Assembly: GCA_964019155.1 (NCBI GenBank) | Contig: OZ025243.1 | Location: 34,197,230-34,261,229 of the forward strand | From: Osedax fenrisi | Lineage: Eukaryota > Annelida > Polychaeta > Sabellida > Siboglinidae | Direction of reading: 5' to 3' | DNA: 64,000 bases | Part shown: positions 40,576 to 51,451 of the stretch, one piece after another | Layout: each line of letters opens with the position of its first letter | Numbering within the stretch: the stretch's first letter is position 1 | Notes under the pieces: generated by a model | The model's input: only the letters and a program-made list of their open reading frames with translations | The model's database searches: none | Told to the model about the DNA's origin: nothing | Position numbers and translations under genes: made by a program

Positions 40576-41741
40576 TAATTAGATACAGAATGTTTTTTTT
40601 TAAAGTTTTGGTAAAGTTTATTTTTTTTAATTATACATTTTTTAAGGCCCTCTATTAGCCAAGGTTTATTTAAATAAGAATTTTTTGTATATATTTTTTT
40701 TTTAGAAAGGAATTTTTGTTTAGAGTTTTCTAAAGTAGAAATGAATAAGTCAAAAGCATGATGCGCATTATCTATTCTGTATAAAGATGACCAATTATAA
40801 TTTAGAAGATAGAGCTTTAACTCGCTTATATTATTCTGTGTCATATAATATATGAATTCATTATTTTTTTTAATAGAATTGTTAAATTTATTTAATTTAT
40901 AAATACAAAAAATGGGTAAATGGTCACTAATATCATTATATAATAAACCATTAGATATTGGTACATGATTATAATTTGTGTATATGTTATCAATTAAGGT
41001 TGACGTTATATTAGTAATGCGTGAGGGTTTGGTTATTATTGGATGTAGACCTAATGAAATAAGTATATCAATGAAATGAGAGACTTTAGGACAAGTTATT
41101 TTTAATATATCAATGTTAAAGTCTCCGCAAAGAAATATTGTATTATCAGTAGAGAGTGTATTACATAAATTATATATTTCATCTGAAAAATTAATGATAT
41201 CAAATTCGGGGCATTTATATATACCACTTATTATAATATCTTTAGAATTGGGATTTATTAATTTAATGGTAACTATATCAAATTTATTTGGTAATGTTGT
41301 ACTGAGTGTATCAATAGTTATATATTTAAAAGATTTTTTAACGAATATTGAGGTACCTCCACCACGTTTATGATTTCTGGTTATATGTATATTATTATAG
41401 TCTAATATAAAATATAGATCTTTATTATATTCATTTAACCATGTTTCACTTATAACTATTATATCAAATTTATGGTGTAAAGAATATAAATAATTAGTAA
41501 TAGAATTAAAAATTTTTACCAGACTACGTGCGTTAAAGTGTATGATGGATATATTACTATTCGTGTGTATTTGGTTTGGTATATTATCATAGTTACATTG
41601 ATTATTTATACTATTATAAAGTTGTTTTTTATGATGATAAAGAATACTATCGCTAGAATTGAAATCATTATCGAGATTATCTAAAGTTTGTTTATATAAA
41701 TTATTTTGAAATATATCTTTTCGTGAATTATCGGCATTCAT
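40575..41741 (-). pseudogene. LINE ORF2, endonuclease part (388 codons)
   Basis: APE-type endonuclease with every expected active-site residue in place: N70 (FNARSL), E99 (ISETWLN), D207 and N209 (CGDFNID), D251 (LIDNIYTN), S272-D273-H274 (SDHLP). A 60-residue N-terminal tail rich in Asn and Asp precedes it. The frame ends in a stop a few codons into the inserted SINE side. The downstream half is at 40303-38468. Confidence 0.9.
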
Positions 41742-42064
41742 AATTATTGGAAAAATAAATAATATGAGATTAATATAGAAACAAAATGTATAAGATAAAA
41801 AATAAATAAATAAAGATATATGTTTATAATATACTCTGATGTAAGTTTTCAGATGTAATTCATTTTATGATATTTTATATCTATGATGTGACTATCTAAC
41901 GTTTAAATGTTCTATAATTGTATGCATCTATAGATGCATACTATAGTCTATATAATCAGTATAATCTCATTAATCTACTAGTATAGTTTTCTTATTATAT
42001 GATATATTTCGTAAAGGATAACAATTACTATATAGAAACAAATTTTATAGTAATATTATAAATT

Positions 42065-42560
42065 AAAAAAAAAAAAAAAAAAAAAAAATTATATATAAAT
42101 TTTTAAGAATTTAAAAAAATAATATATATGTACATAAGTTAATAGTAATAATAATATGAATTAAATAATAGTACGGGATAATAGTAATACGAATTGTGAG
42201 TGTAGATCTTTATATCAGGGAGAGTGGTCCTCCGATACAGCAGATGATCATAGATGCCGAGCCGTGTAAACAGAATGTCGTCGAGTATTCGCGTATATTC
42301 TGGCAGATTCACTTTGTATGTTCTTGTAAGTTCTTGTAAGTTCTTGTATGTTGTATTCAGTATTCGTATTCCAGATAGTACCACGTTTCAGATTGACTAA
42401 ATGTATAAAAGGTAGAGCAGCAGGATGTATCCGTTAATGGTTAATAGTGGCTAACCTTATATTGAAGGTAGGTAGGTGACACTACCTAAGGCGCGGCTCC
42501 CAGAGGATATCTCCGGGGTATGAAGATTATAGATCGTATGATATATTTTAATTATAATTA
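42065..42560 (-). other. Poly-A run and GC-richer segment upstream of the LINE
   Basis: A 24-bp A-run (42065-42088) is followed by a stretch of more balanced composition that carries a three-fold TTCTTGTA repeat (42319-42350) and an 81-codon minus-strand frame without a known domain (42384-42139). It could be the 5' UTR of the LINE at 38286-41760 or unrelated DNA. Confidence 0.35.
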
Positions 42561-43340
42561 TCGAGTATAAAAGTTAATTATAATTAATGAGTGTAAAATA
42601 TAATTCTATAATCTTTGTGATTATTATTTATTTGTTTATTATTTATTTATTTATTTATTTATTTTTTTTTTATTAAAACAAATCCTAAATATAATTGTAT
42701 CTAAATAATAAATGAATATACATTAAAATGCGTTATACGCTACGATATATTTCAAACATGTAGGATAATAATATTTAATTAATATTAATATTATATATAC
42801 TATAAAAAATATATAAATACATACTTATTTTTATAGTAAAAATCTAATTAAAGGATATTTATTAGCGAAAGTAAATAATGCGACTTTAATTTGGTTGCTA
42901 TTTGGTTGCTATCTATGTAGGTATATATATAATAGTATTAGCAAGTTCTTTAATATTAGATTGGTATATACCATCATATTATTACTTGTATATAATGTTC
43001 ATAATCAATGTAAGCACCGTATTGTATGTTAAACTTAACAAATACTATCACTAGGTGAGCCTGGATATATCTATAGTATTCTGGAATGTCTAGTTATATT
43101 AAGAAAAATCTTAACATAGGATGCAATACTATTAGATTCCCAGTAATTTTGTGTGTTTTTTGTCCGTGTTTTAATTCGTGTAAATCGCTTGACGTTTCAC
43201 ACCATTTTTGATATTTTACTTGGTAAAAATTAAAAACATAATTATAAGTTAATATATGATATTGAAATTTATCTTCATTTAGATATATCAATTTTTTTTA
43301 CTAACAAAATAGTTGTTTTACATAAATATTAATTAATTTG
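42561..43340. other. AT-rich non-coding DNA
   Basis: (TTTA)n near 42628-42664; otherwise nothing recognised. Confidence 0.55.
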
Positions 43341-43413
43341 TAAGGTGACAAATTTCCATGTTTTACACAGACTAAATATCCGTATTTTATATGGACAAAT
43401 GTCCATGTATTAC
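43340..43413. repeat. Older repeat with TCCGTATT / TCCATGTATT words, left of the LINE
   Basis: Short words of the type TCC(G/A)TGT(A/T)TTAC recur here (43356-43413) and again at 46848-46880 to the right of the LINE, so the LINE inserted into this older element. Its ends are not resolved. Confidence 0.45.
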
Positions 43414-43417
43414 TTAC

Positions 43418-46300
43418 TTACTTATGTCGAACTCCCGTTCGACCCTTCTTTACAATTTTCTTCCAATCATCACGAATCATCATAACATTACGTATTTCAT
43501 TCACATCATCTAGTCCAGTATCCTTTTTTAAATTATCAATGTACGTCACAGCTTTTCTTCCTCTGTTGCTTTTTCCAGACGTTGGTTGCCATAAAATCAG
43601 ATCATGAGCTACTTCATCGTCGTGACGGATGCAGTGACCTGCTATTCGCAGACGACGAGTAGTTATATCATCGGTAATTTTTGGTAGTTCTTTATAGAGT
43701 TCAACATTTGTTATATGGTCTCTCCATGATACATTCAGAATCATTCTTAATAACCTTGTATAGCATCCATTTATTCTCCGTTCAAGTGATTTGTCGATCG
43801 TCCAAGTCTCACTGCCATATAGTAGGATACTTTCAATAGTGGCTTGAAAAGTCCTAATCTTTAGTTTTCTTTTTAACTTGGAATTCCAGAGTTTTTTCAA
43901 CTTGTGACATGCCTGCCAAGCTAGTGCCTTTCGGATCTCAAAGTCTTTTGATGAGCTACTCATCCATGCACCCAAGTATTTAAAGTTATTTACTACTTTA
44001 ATATCTTCATTTAGTAATGAGTGGATACTTATTGGTTCACTTTGAGAAAAAGCCATTATTTCAGTTTTTCTTGAGTTTATTTTTAAACCTAATTTTAAAG
44101 CTTGGGTTTCTACATTTGATAGTAATTCTTGAGCCTGCTCAATATCTTGTGATATTAAAGCAATATCATCTGCATAGCTTAGATCTGTAATCACTTTTGC
44201 TGGTACCCTACGACTCTGTTTCCTAGTTAGTTCAAAACCAAGATCTAACTGTTTTCCTTTCACAGCCATTCGCATTGCATAGTCAAGCACTATTATAAAC
44301 AGAAAGGGGGCCAACGTATCGCCTTGTAGAACTCCAGTAGTTATATTAAACGATTTGGTTTCTCCATCAGGTGTTAGTACTTTCGCTTTGGTTCCTTTGT
44401 ATAATGTTTCTATTGCTTCTACGATAATAGTGGGAATTCCGTAAGCCAAGAGTATTTTGAACATATTATTTCTATTTATAGTATCGAAAGCTTTCTTAAA
44501 GTCAACAAAAGTAATGATTGCTTTTAGATTCTTTTCTTCGATACCTTCTATTAATCTTCGCAGTGCTAGTATATGGGTAGTAGTTGATCTTCTGGGACGG
44601 AAACCATTTTGGTTATGCCGGAGAAGGGGATCTATAATTGGCTGAATTCTATTAAATATCATCTTATTAGTTATTTTTAGAGCAATAACAGATATAGCAA
44701 TTCCTCTATAATTGTCGACTTTATTAAGATTACCTAATTTTGGTATTGGCATTATTTGACAAGTAGACCATTGAATAGGTTTTTGCTTTTCAAGTAAAAT
44801 TTTATTTGCATATTCTAGAAGGATATCGTCAAATTTACAGTATTTAAAAGCTTCAGGTGCAACACCATCAGGTCCTACTGTTTTTCCATCTACTAGATTA
44901 TTCTTTACCATTAGATATTCATCTTTTGTAAAAGCGTTGGTAAATATTTCTGTATGTTTAATTACAATTTCTGGTTCAAAATCATCAATTTCTTCTTCAG
45001 AATTATTATTGCCGAGTAAATTTTTAAAATGAGTAAACCATTTATTGATTCTATCTTCGTTATTACTGGCTTTAATTATTCCTTTTTTGGTAGTTTTACG
45101 ACCAGTTATATCATTGATTAGTTGCCAACATTTGGCATGTTGTCTTAATTTATTCGAATTTTCAATATCATAAACTGTTTTCTCGAGGTCATCACTTTCT
45201 ATCTTATCATATGCTTCCTGTAGTTTTCTCTTGGTTTCTTGAAACATTTCATACTTTTCTTCTGTATTTGATAATACATACTTTTTATAAGCTTCATTTA
45301 CATTATCACGAGGTATTGCAATATCTGGATGTCGAGATGGATTTTTATCAAGTTTTCGTTTCTTTGGTAATAGAGATTTACATGCTTCTTGATTTGCAAG
45401 AATAAAATTACCATATGTTAAAGATATGTCTTTAATTTCATCTTCATTGGAAATATTAAGTTGGTTATATCTCTTTGTAACTATGTCACTGTATTCTGTA
45501 GCTATGTTTTTATTATTATGTACTGACCAGTTATACATTGGTATTGAATTTTTCTTCTTTTGTGATCTAAAACTTAATTTAATTTTGGAATTCAGAATTC
45601 TATGGTCAGAACCTATACTGCTAAAACTATTATATGCTTCACAGTTTATAGAACTATTTCTCCATTTTGTACGTATCATTATATAATAAACTTGAGTCTT
45701 ATTTCCGGTACAATCTGACATAAATGTCCATAGTTTTCCTTTTCTCTTTTTATAGTGAGTATTGGTTATTAATAGATCAGTTTCTTGTGCAAAGTCTTTA
45801 CAAAGTTGTCCATTTAAATTTGTTTTATCATGATAAGAATGGATGGTTTCACTAGATGTGGCAAAATGAGCATTGAAATCTCCCATAACGATTAGAAAAT
45901 TGTGTTTAGGTATAGAGACAGTTGCTTTCGTAAGTTCATCGTAGTGTCCTTGAGCATATTCACTTCCTTCACAGGGCGAGTAATGTATGATAATTGTAGA
46001 CTTAGGATTTCCATGAAAGTTAACGATTAAAATACGATTATTCCATTTGACTATTGTTGTAATTGAGTTTAAACTAGTTTTTTTCAATAATAAACCGATT
46101 CCTCCGGATGAGGCATTATTCTTGTTTCTCCAAGCTGATGTTGTAATCATGGTATATTCACCATATTTTTCAATCTTTGTTTCATCATCGTCGTGAACAA
46201 TTTTATGATCGATTAAACCAAGTATACTAATCTGAAATTTAGATGCCAATTCTGCTATTTCTTGTCTTTTTGTTGTTTTTCTTAATGTTCTGACGTTCAT
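43418..46300 (-). CDS. RTE-like LINE endonuclease-reverse transcriptase, uninterrupted
   Basis: 960 residues with no stop or frameshift. Endonuclease at residues 1-240: N2 (MNVRTL), then GLIDHKI at 29-34 where the family has a catalytic Glu (here D31), GD-x-N at D141/N143, VYYIM at 204-208 where an Asp is expected (here Y205), and SDH at 231-233. RT at about 465-800: DGKTVGPDGVAPEAF, YRGIAI (531), VDFKKAFDTI (599), GVLQGD (656), SYADDIALIS (708, catalytic YADD 709-712), FKYLGAWMSSS. The C-terminal part has GSETWTIDKSLERRING and RRLRIAGHCIRHD. It copies its own RNA at a nicked target in the nucleus. The start was taken as the first ATG, although the frame is open for another 71 codons upstream. 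The two altered endonuclease positions make full activity doubtful. Confidence 0.93.
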   Translation of the reverse strand: MNVRTLRKTTKRQEIAELASKFQISILGLIDHKIVHDDDETKIEKYGEYTMITTSAWRNKNNASSGGIGLLLKKTSLNSITTIVKWNNRILIVNFHGNPKSTIIIHYSPCEGSEYAQGHYDELTKATVSIPKHNFLIVMGDFNAHFATSSETIHSYHDKTNLNGQLCKDFAQETDLLITNTHYKKRKGKLWTFMSDCTGNKTQVYYIMIRTKWRNSSINCEAYNSFSSIGSDHRILNSKIKLSFRSQKKKNSIPMYNWSVHNNKNIATEYSDIVTKRYNQLNISNEDEIKDISLTYGNFILANQEACKSLLPKKRKLDKNPSRHPDIAIPRDNVNEAYKKYVLSNTEEKYEMFQETKRKLQEAYDKIESDDLEKTVYDIENSNKLRQHAKCWQLINDITGRKTTKKGIIKASNNEDRINKWFTHFKNLLGNNNSEEEIDDFEPEIVIKHTEIFTNAFTKDEYLMVKNNLVDGKTVGPDGVAPEAFKYCKFDDILLEYANKILLEKQKPIQWSTCQIMPIPKLGNLNKVDNYRGIAISVIALKITNKMIFNRIQPIIDPLLRHNQNGFRPRRSTTTHILALRRLIEGIEEKNLKAIITFVDFKKAFDTINRNNMFKILLAYGIPTIIVEAIETLYKGTKAKVLTPDGETKSFNITTGVLQGDTLAPFLFIIVLDYAMRMAVKGKQLDLGFELTRKQSRRVPAKVITDLSYADDIALISQDIEQAQELLSNVETQALKLGLKINSRKTEIMAFSQSEPISIHSLLNEDIKVVNNFKYLGAWMSSSSKDFEIRKALAWQACHKLKKLWNSKLKRKLKIRTFQATIESILLYGSETWTIDKSLERRINGCYTRLLRMILNVSWRDHITNVELYKELPKITDDITTRRLRIAGHCIRHDDEVAHDLILWQPTSGKSNRGRKAVTYIDNLKKDTGLDDVNEIRNVMMIRDDWKKIVKKGRTGVRHK
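43426..43443 (-). other. 3'-terminal stem-loop with GNRA loop in LINE RNA
   Basis: On the minus strand GTCGAAC - GGGA - GTTCGAC: a perfect 7-bp stem closed by GGGA, which fits the GNRA tetraloop class. It overlaps the last codons of the ORF (the residues before the stop) and is followed by the short TAAG-repeat tail. RT recognition of a 3' stem-loop is known in several LINE lineages; that role here is inferred. Confidence 0.6.
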
Positions 46301-46338
46301 TGTTGCTATATTTATATACTGCTTGCAGCTGAGCAGTT

Positions 46339-46545
46339 TTATCGGAATTTCATTGATATCGAGTCTATCCCTTCCTTCCGGGTTTGGAGATAAACCGTCA
46401 AACTGATTTGTTGTTGTTGAAATCTCTCTAACATCCGATATATTATATTCAGGGACTTTAACCCTGGTGTTGTTTGGTTGTAATTGCTTAGTTGGGTTTT
46501 CTTGGCTAATATTTCAGTGGTCGCCACTCCTACTGAATGTCTCAT
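46339..46545 (-). other. 68-codon upstream frame in the RTE-like LINE leader
   Basis: A short frame starting MRHSVGVATTEILAKKTQ lies in the 5' leader of the LINE at 43414-46670, in a different frame from the main ORF. Some RTE elements have a short first ORF. No domain is visible, so it may be chance. Confidence 0.3.
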
Positions 46546-46679
46546 TCAATTAGTCTGACTACTCATCACAAATCTTTGTAATATGCTTGAAGCTACCAGG
46601 TAAAAATTACCCATTACCATAGCTTTGTGAATCACTGTAGTACTCAAGCATTTCCACCACGTCAAGGCGAATGTATTAC

Positions 46680-46880
46680 ACCCACATAAATAACTATATA
46701 TATACATACATAATATAGTTTAATTTAACATAGGTTGTAGAATAGTATTAATTCTACTATTTATTATAGAGTATTTAAATAAATAAAATAAAAAATATTA
46801 AAAAAAATATGTGTAATTGTCATGTAAATCACAGATTAAATGTCCGTGTTTTACCTGTACAAATCTCCGTGTATTACACA
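46680..46880. repeat. Older repeat, right part
   Basis: AT-rich stretch ending in GTCCGTGTTTTACC and CTCCGTGTATTACACAG, which resumes the repeat cut by the LINE. It abuts the CCATATGG target site of the next element. Confidence 0.4.
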
Positions 46881-46888
46881 GCCATATG

Positions 46889-47562
46889 GCTACGATAGAA
46901 CCAGTATAATATACGGATATTTTGTCACTATAATACACGGATATTTTTTCTGTGTAAAATACGGATATTAATTTACAAATATTTTTTTATTATATTATTT
47001 TTTTTTAATATAGAAAACTTTATACCATTTTATATTTTAATATATTGATTTAATTTAGTACTAATGTAATATATTATAAATTATTATTTTAATTTATATC
47101 ATATTACTAATATATATTATTAATGTATATGTCAATTTAAGTACAAATGTTGTATTTAATTATTAATAAATAAAGTTACTATTTTAAAATCATAAATTAT
47201 TTAAGTATCTATAGTTTTTTTTAAATCATCATAATTTCATTTATATGTCAACTTAAACAACTATAATCATAATTATATTGATGATACAATTTGAAATAAT
47301 GTTTTAATGATTGCTCATTATTGAACATTGAAACATTGTATTTAATATTCAGAATATTATTTGTATTAAATTTATTTTTAAATATAACCGATATGAAATT
47401 ATATATAACATATATAAGTATATCAATAATATAAAATGTTCTTCAGAATATCGAGTATTAAGAATGTGTATTATAGTGACAAAATGTCCGTGTATTAAAT
47501 TGACAAAATGTCCGTGTATTAAATTGACAAAATGTCCGTGTAATACACTGGTTCTATCGTTG
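46889..47562. mobile_element. hAT-like MITE (674 bp) in a palindromic target
   Basis: The ends are CTACGATAGAACCAG and the complement of CAACGATAGAACCAG. They are flanked by the identical 8-mer CCATATGG at 46881-46888 and 47563-47570. Three tandem units of TGACAAAATGTCCGTGTA(TTAAAT) lie near the right end (47479-47545). An 8-bp duplication and short ends starting with C fit the hAT superfamily. No frame. Confidence 0.78.
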
Positions 47563-47570
47563 CCATATGG

Positions 47571-48706
47571 CTATGTAATTTACGGATATTTTTTCAGTAT
47601 AATATATGAATTTTCTTAAACAAAAATGTACTGTTGGTATGAGCTACTATTAGAAAGGAATTCATTTATCGTGACTTCTCCTACGTTATTCATTATACAA
47701 TGAATAACTAATCGTATAATCTACACATAATTCAATACTCGTATTGTTTTAAAATACAATTATCAAATTATTTAAATTACGTATAAACCAAATGTGTATA
47801 TTTCTTATTTGTATACTATATCATATTTTTATTAACTACCATTTTTATTTTATATTCGTTTATATTCGTTATTGATGTGTTGCGTTACACGCTTAGGACA
47901 TATTCGACGTATACATTATCATACAATCAATCATTCATTAGAATAAGTTTACGTTTTTATAATCATTATTTTCTTACTTTAATTTGTCCCAATTATTTCG
48001 TTCTAATTATAATTGAAGTGTATTAACCATATATGCATATAAACCATGATTTAGCCACGGTTAAGCATACCCACGCTTCTCGTTGCGTGCACTACACATC
48101 TATATTAGCTGCAGGTAATCACATACGATAAGCTATTGCTGCCAGTATGGCTGGTTACTACACATATACTCGTATAGGTGCGTTACCATTTGATACGGCC
48201 GTACAAACAGATATATTCTAATTATTTCTTATAAAAATGTATATCCATGTATACATTATATATAATGTATAACCATGTTGTATGCTCGACATGTATAACC
48301 ATATATTCACATGTACAATACAAATGATGTATATATATTATGTATAACCATCATCTATAATCATATATGGTATATATATATATATGGTATATATATATGG
48401 TATATATGGTATATATATTATATATATACAACCATCATGTTTTATATTACATGCTTTATGTAATACATAACTAATGTATTTCTTTTTTATCTATATATAA
48501 ATATATTATTAAAAAATATATCGTAAGAAGCTAGTAAAAATGTATTTAGAGAATCGTATTAGAATTACTACACAGAGCATATTAATATTTAAGTAATAAG
48601 ATACGTTTCATTATCCATAGTGACATGATTGCAATACACGCTAAATCATACATTACAGATATTATGTATATTACACATACACACGTATATATAAACACAT
48701 ACATAT

Positions 48707-48710
<4 letters not shown>
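47571..48710. other. AT-rich non-coding DNA, partly balanced
   Basis: The first ~40 bp continue the older repeat (GTAATTTACGGATATTTT). A more balanced stretch is at 48040-48200. A run of GGTATATAT words is at 48368-48425. No gene recognised. Confidence 0.5.
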
Positions 48711-48711
<1 letters not shown>

Positions 48712-48737
<26 letters not shown>

Positions 48738-50075
48738 ATTATACACAAATATAATAGCGAGCGCTATTCTCGAAAGTGTTTTAAGTAGTATGTAACATAC
48801 TGTATGTTACTTAGGGGAAAGTCTCAGATTACCGACCCCCTCCTAATACCGACCCCCTCTCGTATCTCAGTAACTATAAGAGTGATCAAAAAATTATATA
48901 TGCATGAACTGTTAGTAATTTAATGATAAATATGAATAAGTATATTGTTTTACAAAATATTCATCCTACAATTGTTATTTGATAGAATGTAATATTCTGT
49001 TTCTACTTTTTAAATATTTGAATAACAACTATTTTTAAATCATTGTAAATACTTTATTAATTAAAAGAAAACATAATACTGCACAAAATATTGTAGATCA
49101 ATAAAATGTTTATAACTATTATAAAAATAATCCAATTTTAATAACTAATAACCAAAATATCTTAATTATAGCAACCCGTATGATTTTCCTAATACCGACC
49201 CCCTAAATTACCCTAATACCGACACCATATGATTTATAATATCCAATCAAAATAGATCAGTATTTTACTTTAAAATATGTCATAAGTTGTTTGTGTATTA
49301 TTGATATAGATTATGGATTCATGATTTCATTTGATTATATACATACTGATTAATAACTAAATATTAAATAATAATATACACTATTTTAATATAATTACTA
49401 TAAAGTTTAAATTTAAATGTAATATTACTACTAAAACATAAATTCAATAACAAATAATTGTGTGTATGTTATAATTAATTATATTTATGAATATCTACTA
49501 TGTTGATTGGATATTATAATACTAACATTATTTATACCACGATTATTTTAGGGGGTCGGTAATAGGGGAATGTGGTCGGTATTAGGAACAGGTATCTGAT
49601 TACCGACCTCCCTGTTTATTCTTGTAAATATAATGATATCAAAAATTTAAAATAGCCACATTATTCATTGCCATAATATTACCCTATTTACAAAATTTCA
49701 AATAAATATATTTTATATTGAATACGTTATTACAAATAATCATTTAGGGGTCGGTAATAGGAGACTTTCCCTATTATATAACAATAATAATAATAATAAA
49801 TAGTTCGCGAGTAATAGTATACAAATAAAAAGGAAAAGCATATTCGATATATACAGCATATTCTCTCGGTAAAAAGAATAAAATAAAAACGAAAATAAAA
49901 TGTATTATGAATATAATATATAAGGTAAATAAACTTATTACGTATGGTATCGCTTCTTCGATATATGGTTGATTTACGTATATCGTCTGGAAGATTATTC
50001 CACGTAGATGTAGCCATATAACGAAAAACTCTTCCGCCGTGTTGTTTTTTGTTGATAATAAGTATCGTTAGGATC
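48712..50075 (-). mobile_element. CR1-like LINE 3' end, split by a family A element
   Basis: The minus-strand C-terminal words HGGRVFRYMATSTWNNLPDD and IRKSTIYRRSDTIRNKFIYL are at 50060-49920. The 3' UTR runs down to 49774, is interrupted by the family A element (48814-49771), and continues to a (ATC)n tail at 48712-48735. The UTR and tail resemble those of the LINE fragment at 21298-21625. Confidence 0.7.
48814..49771 (-). mobile_element. Family A element, copy 2 (958 bp), reverse orientation
   Basis: Starts GGGGAAAGTCTCAGATTACC and ends with CTTTCCC followed by TA. Same TACCGACCCC clusters and interior as the copy at 3699, but turned around. Flanked by TA (48812-48813 and 49772-49773). Inserted in the 3' UTR of a LINE. 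Confidence 0.85.
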
Positions 50076-50490
50076 TTATAGTTCGAGATTATTAGTGATC
50101 GTATACAGTTTTTAAATGTAGTAGATCAGTTAAGTATGTTGGAGTATTTGAGTAAGAACTGTATGTATTATTTTAGTAATTATTTAAGTAACTACTTAAG
50201 TAGTATTTTAATTCGTAAGTCAATTTATAAAAAGTGTAGAGAAGACATTAGATATACATGGTATACATACATACATATGGGTGTGTATGGATGTGTACGA
50301 GTGTGCGAGTATGCGCATGTATGAGCAATTTAGGATCCAGATTACATTATATTACGTTAATATTTAGTATACGTTAATATTTTCCAATACTTTATCTGCA
50401 ATTATAGAATTATGTATATTTTAATGTTAACATCCGCATTAGCTAACACATGTTAAATTACCCAATACTAGATACGCCTATTTTATAATA

Positions 50491-50535
<45 letters not shown>

Positions 50536-50617
50536 ATACTAATCAGAGTTTAGGCATTCGCCTGGATGAATGAAAAAGCAGAGCTTATAAAGTCGTAAAT
50601 CCAATGTGATTGTGATG

Positions 50618-50688
<71 letters not shown>

Positions 50689-51418
50689 TCTTAATTGATA
50701 TTTATTTATAATATAACTCAATTAGTTAATGGTATTACCTTTTAAATATAAAGATAAATATAAACATGATACAAATATATATCGAAAATAATAATATTAC
50801 ACATCATATTAAAATGTTGATTAAAACAAATCGTAATGATTTATAATTAATTCGTAAAGATTGATGATAAGAATGTCGTATAATATTATTTTATAATATA
50901 TATATACGAATTAATAGCCGTTTGGATTATTTAGAACTATCGAATGATGTCTATAGATCATTAGATTTGTATGATATATCATATAATATGATATAATACG
51001 GGCGTGGTTAAATTATTAAGAAAATCAAATTTTTAATTTTCTATTTCATCTTAAGTTATAATTGTAGATGAAATATAACCAATATGGGTTATATTATATA
51101 TATCAGCGGAAAGTACTGATTATTGAGTGATTATACTATGATTAATTGTGATATCGAGGTTTCCCTTTATTATTTATTAATATGCAATATATAGATAGAT
51201 GATATATGTACATATAGATAGATAGATAGGTCAACAGTTTATTGAATTACTGGTTATATACAAATAAAGATATAATTATATATAAACATATAAGTATATA
51301 ACATATATAAACAAAATATATAAATGTGATAACAATAAGACAAAACGACACGATACAAAAATAAAAGAAATAAACACCGAAGTAAAATAAAAATAAAACA
51401 TTGGATTATACGAGCAGT

Positions 51419-51451
<33 letters not shown>

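Larger units (their letters stand above)
38286..41760 (-). mobile_element. CR1/jockey-like LINE, frame open but split by a SINE
   Basis: On the minus strand: ORF2 endonuclease (41741-40575), a SINE (about 40575-40350), then the rest of ORF2 (40303-38468), and an AT-rich 3' end with a (TAT)n tail (38394-38291). Apart from the SINE the ORF2 frame shows no stop or frameshift, about 1000 codons in all. ORF1 was not found upstream; there is an A-run at 42065-42088 and a GC-richer stretch at 42170-42540 that may be an old 5' UTR. Confidence 0.87.
43414..46670 (-). mobile_element. Complete RTE-like LINE (3257 bp) with 9-bp target duplication
   Basis: Bounded by identical 9-mers ATGTATTAC at 43405-43413 and 46671-46679. 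The 5' end on the minus strand reads TCGCCTTGACGTGGTGGAAA. After about 370 bp of leader comes a 960-codon endonuclease-RT frame, which runs to within 5 bp of the 3' end. The 3' end is a stem-loop and a short (TAAG)n tail. The insertion sits in an older repeat marked by words like TCCGTGTATTAC. RTE-like LINEs usually encode a single EN-RT protein of this size, so this copy looks full-length. Confidence 0.93.

Noticed and set aside
41113..41373. Plus-strand frames inside the LINEs (also 39159, 39522, 44457, 45211, 45426)
   Set aside because: They are opposite-strand shadows of intact LINE coding frames.
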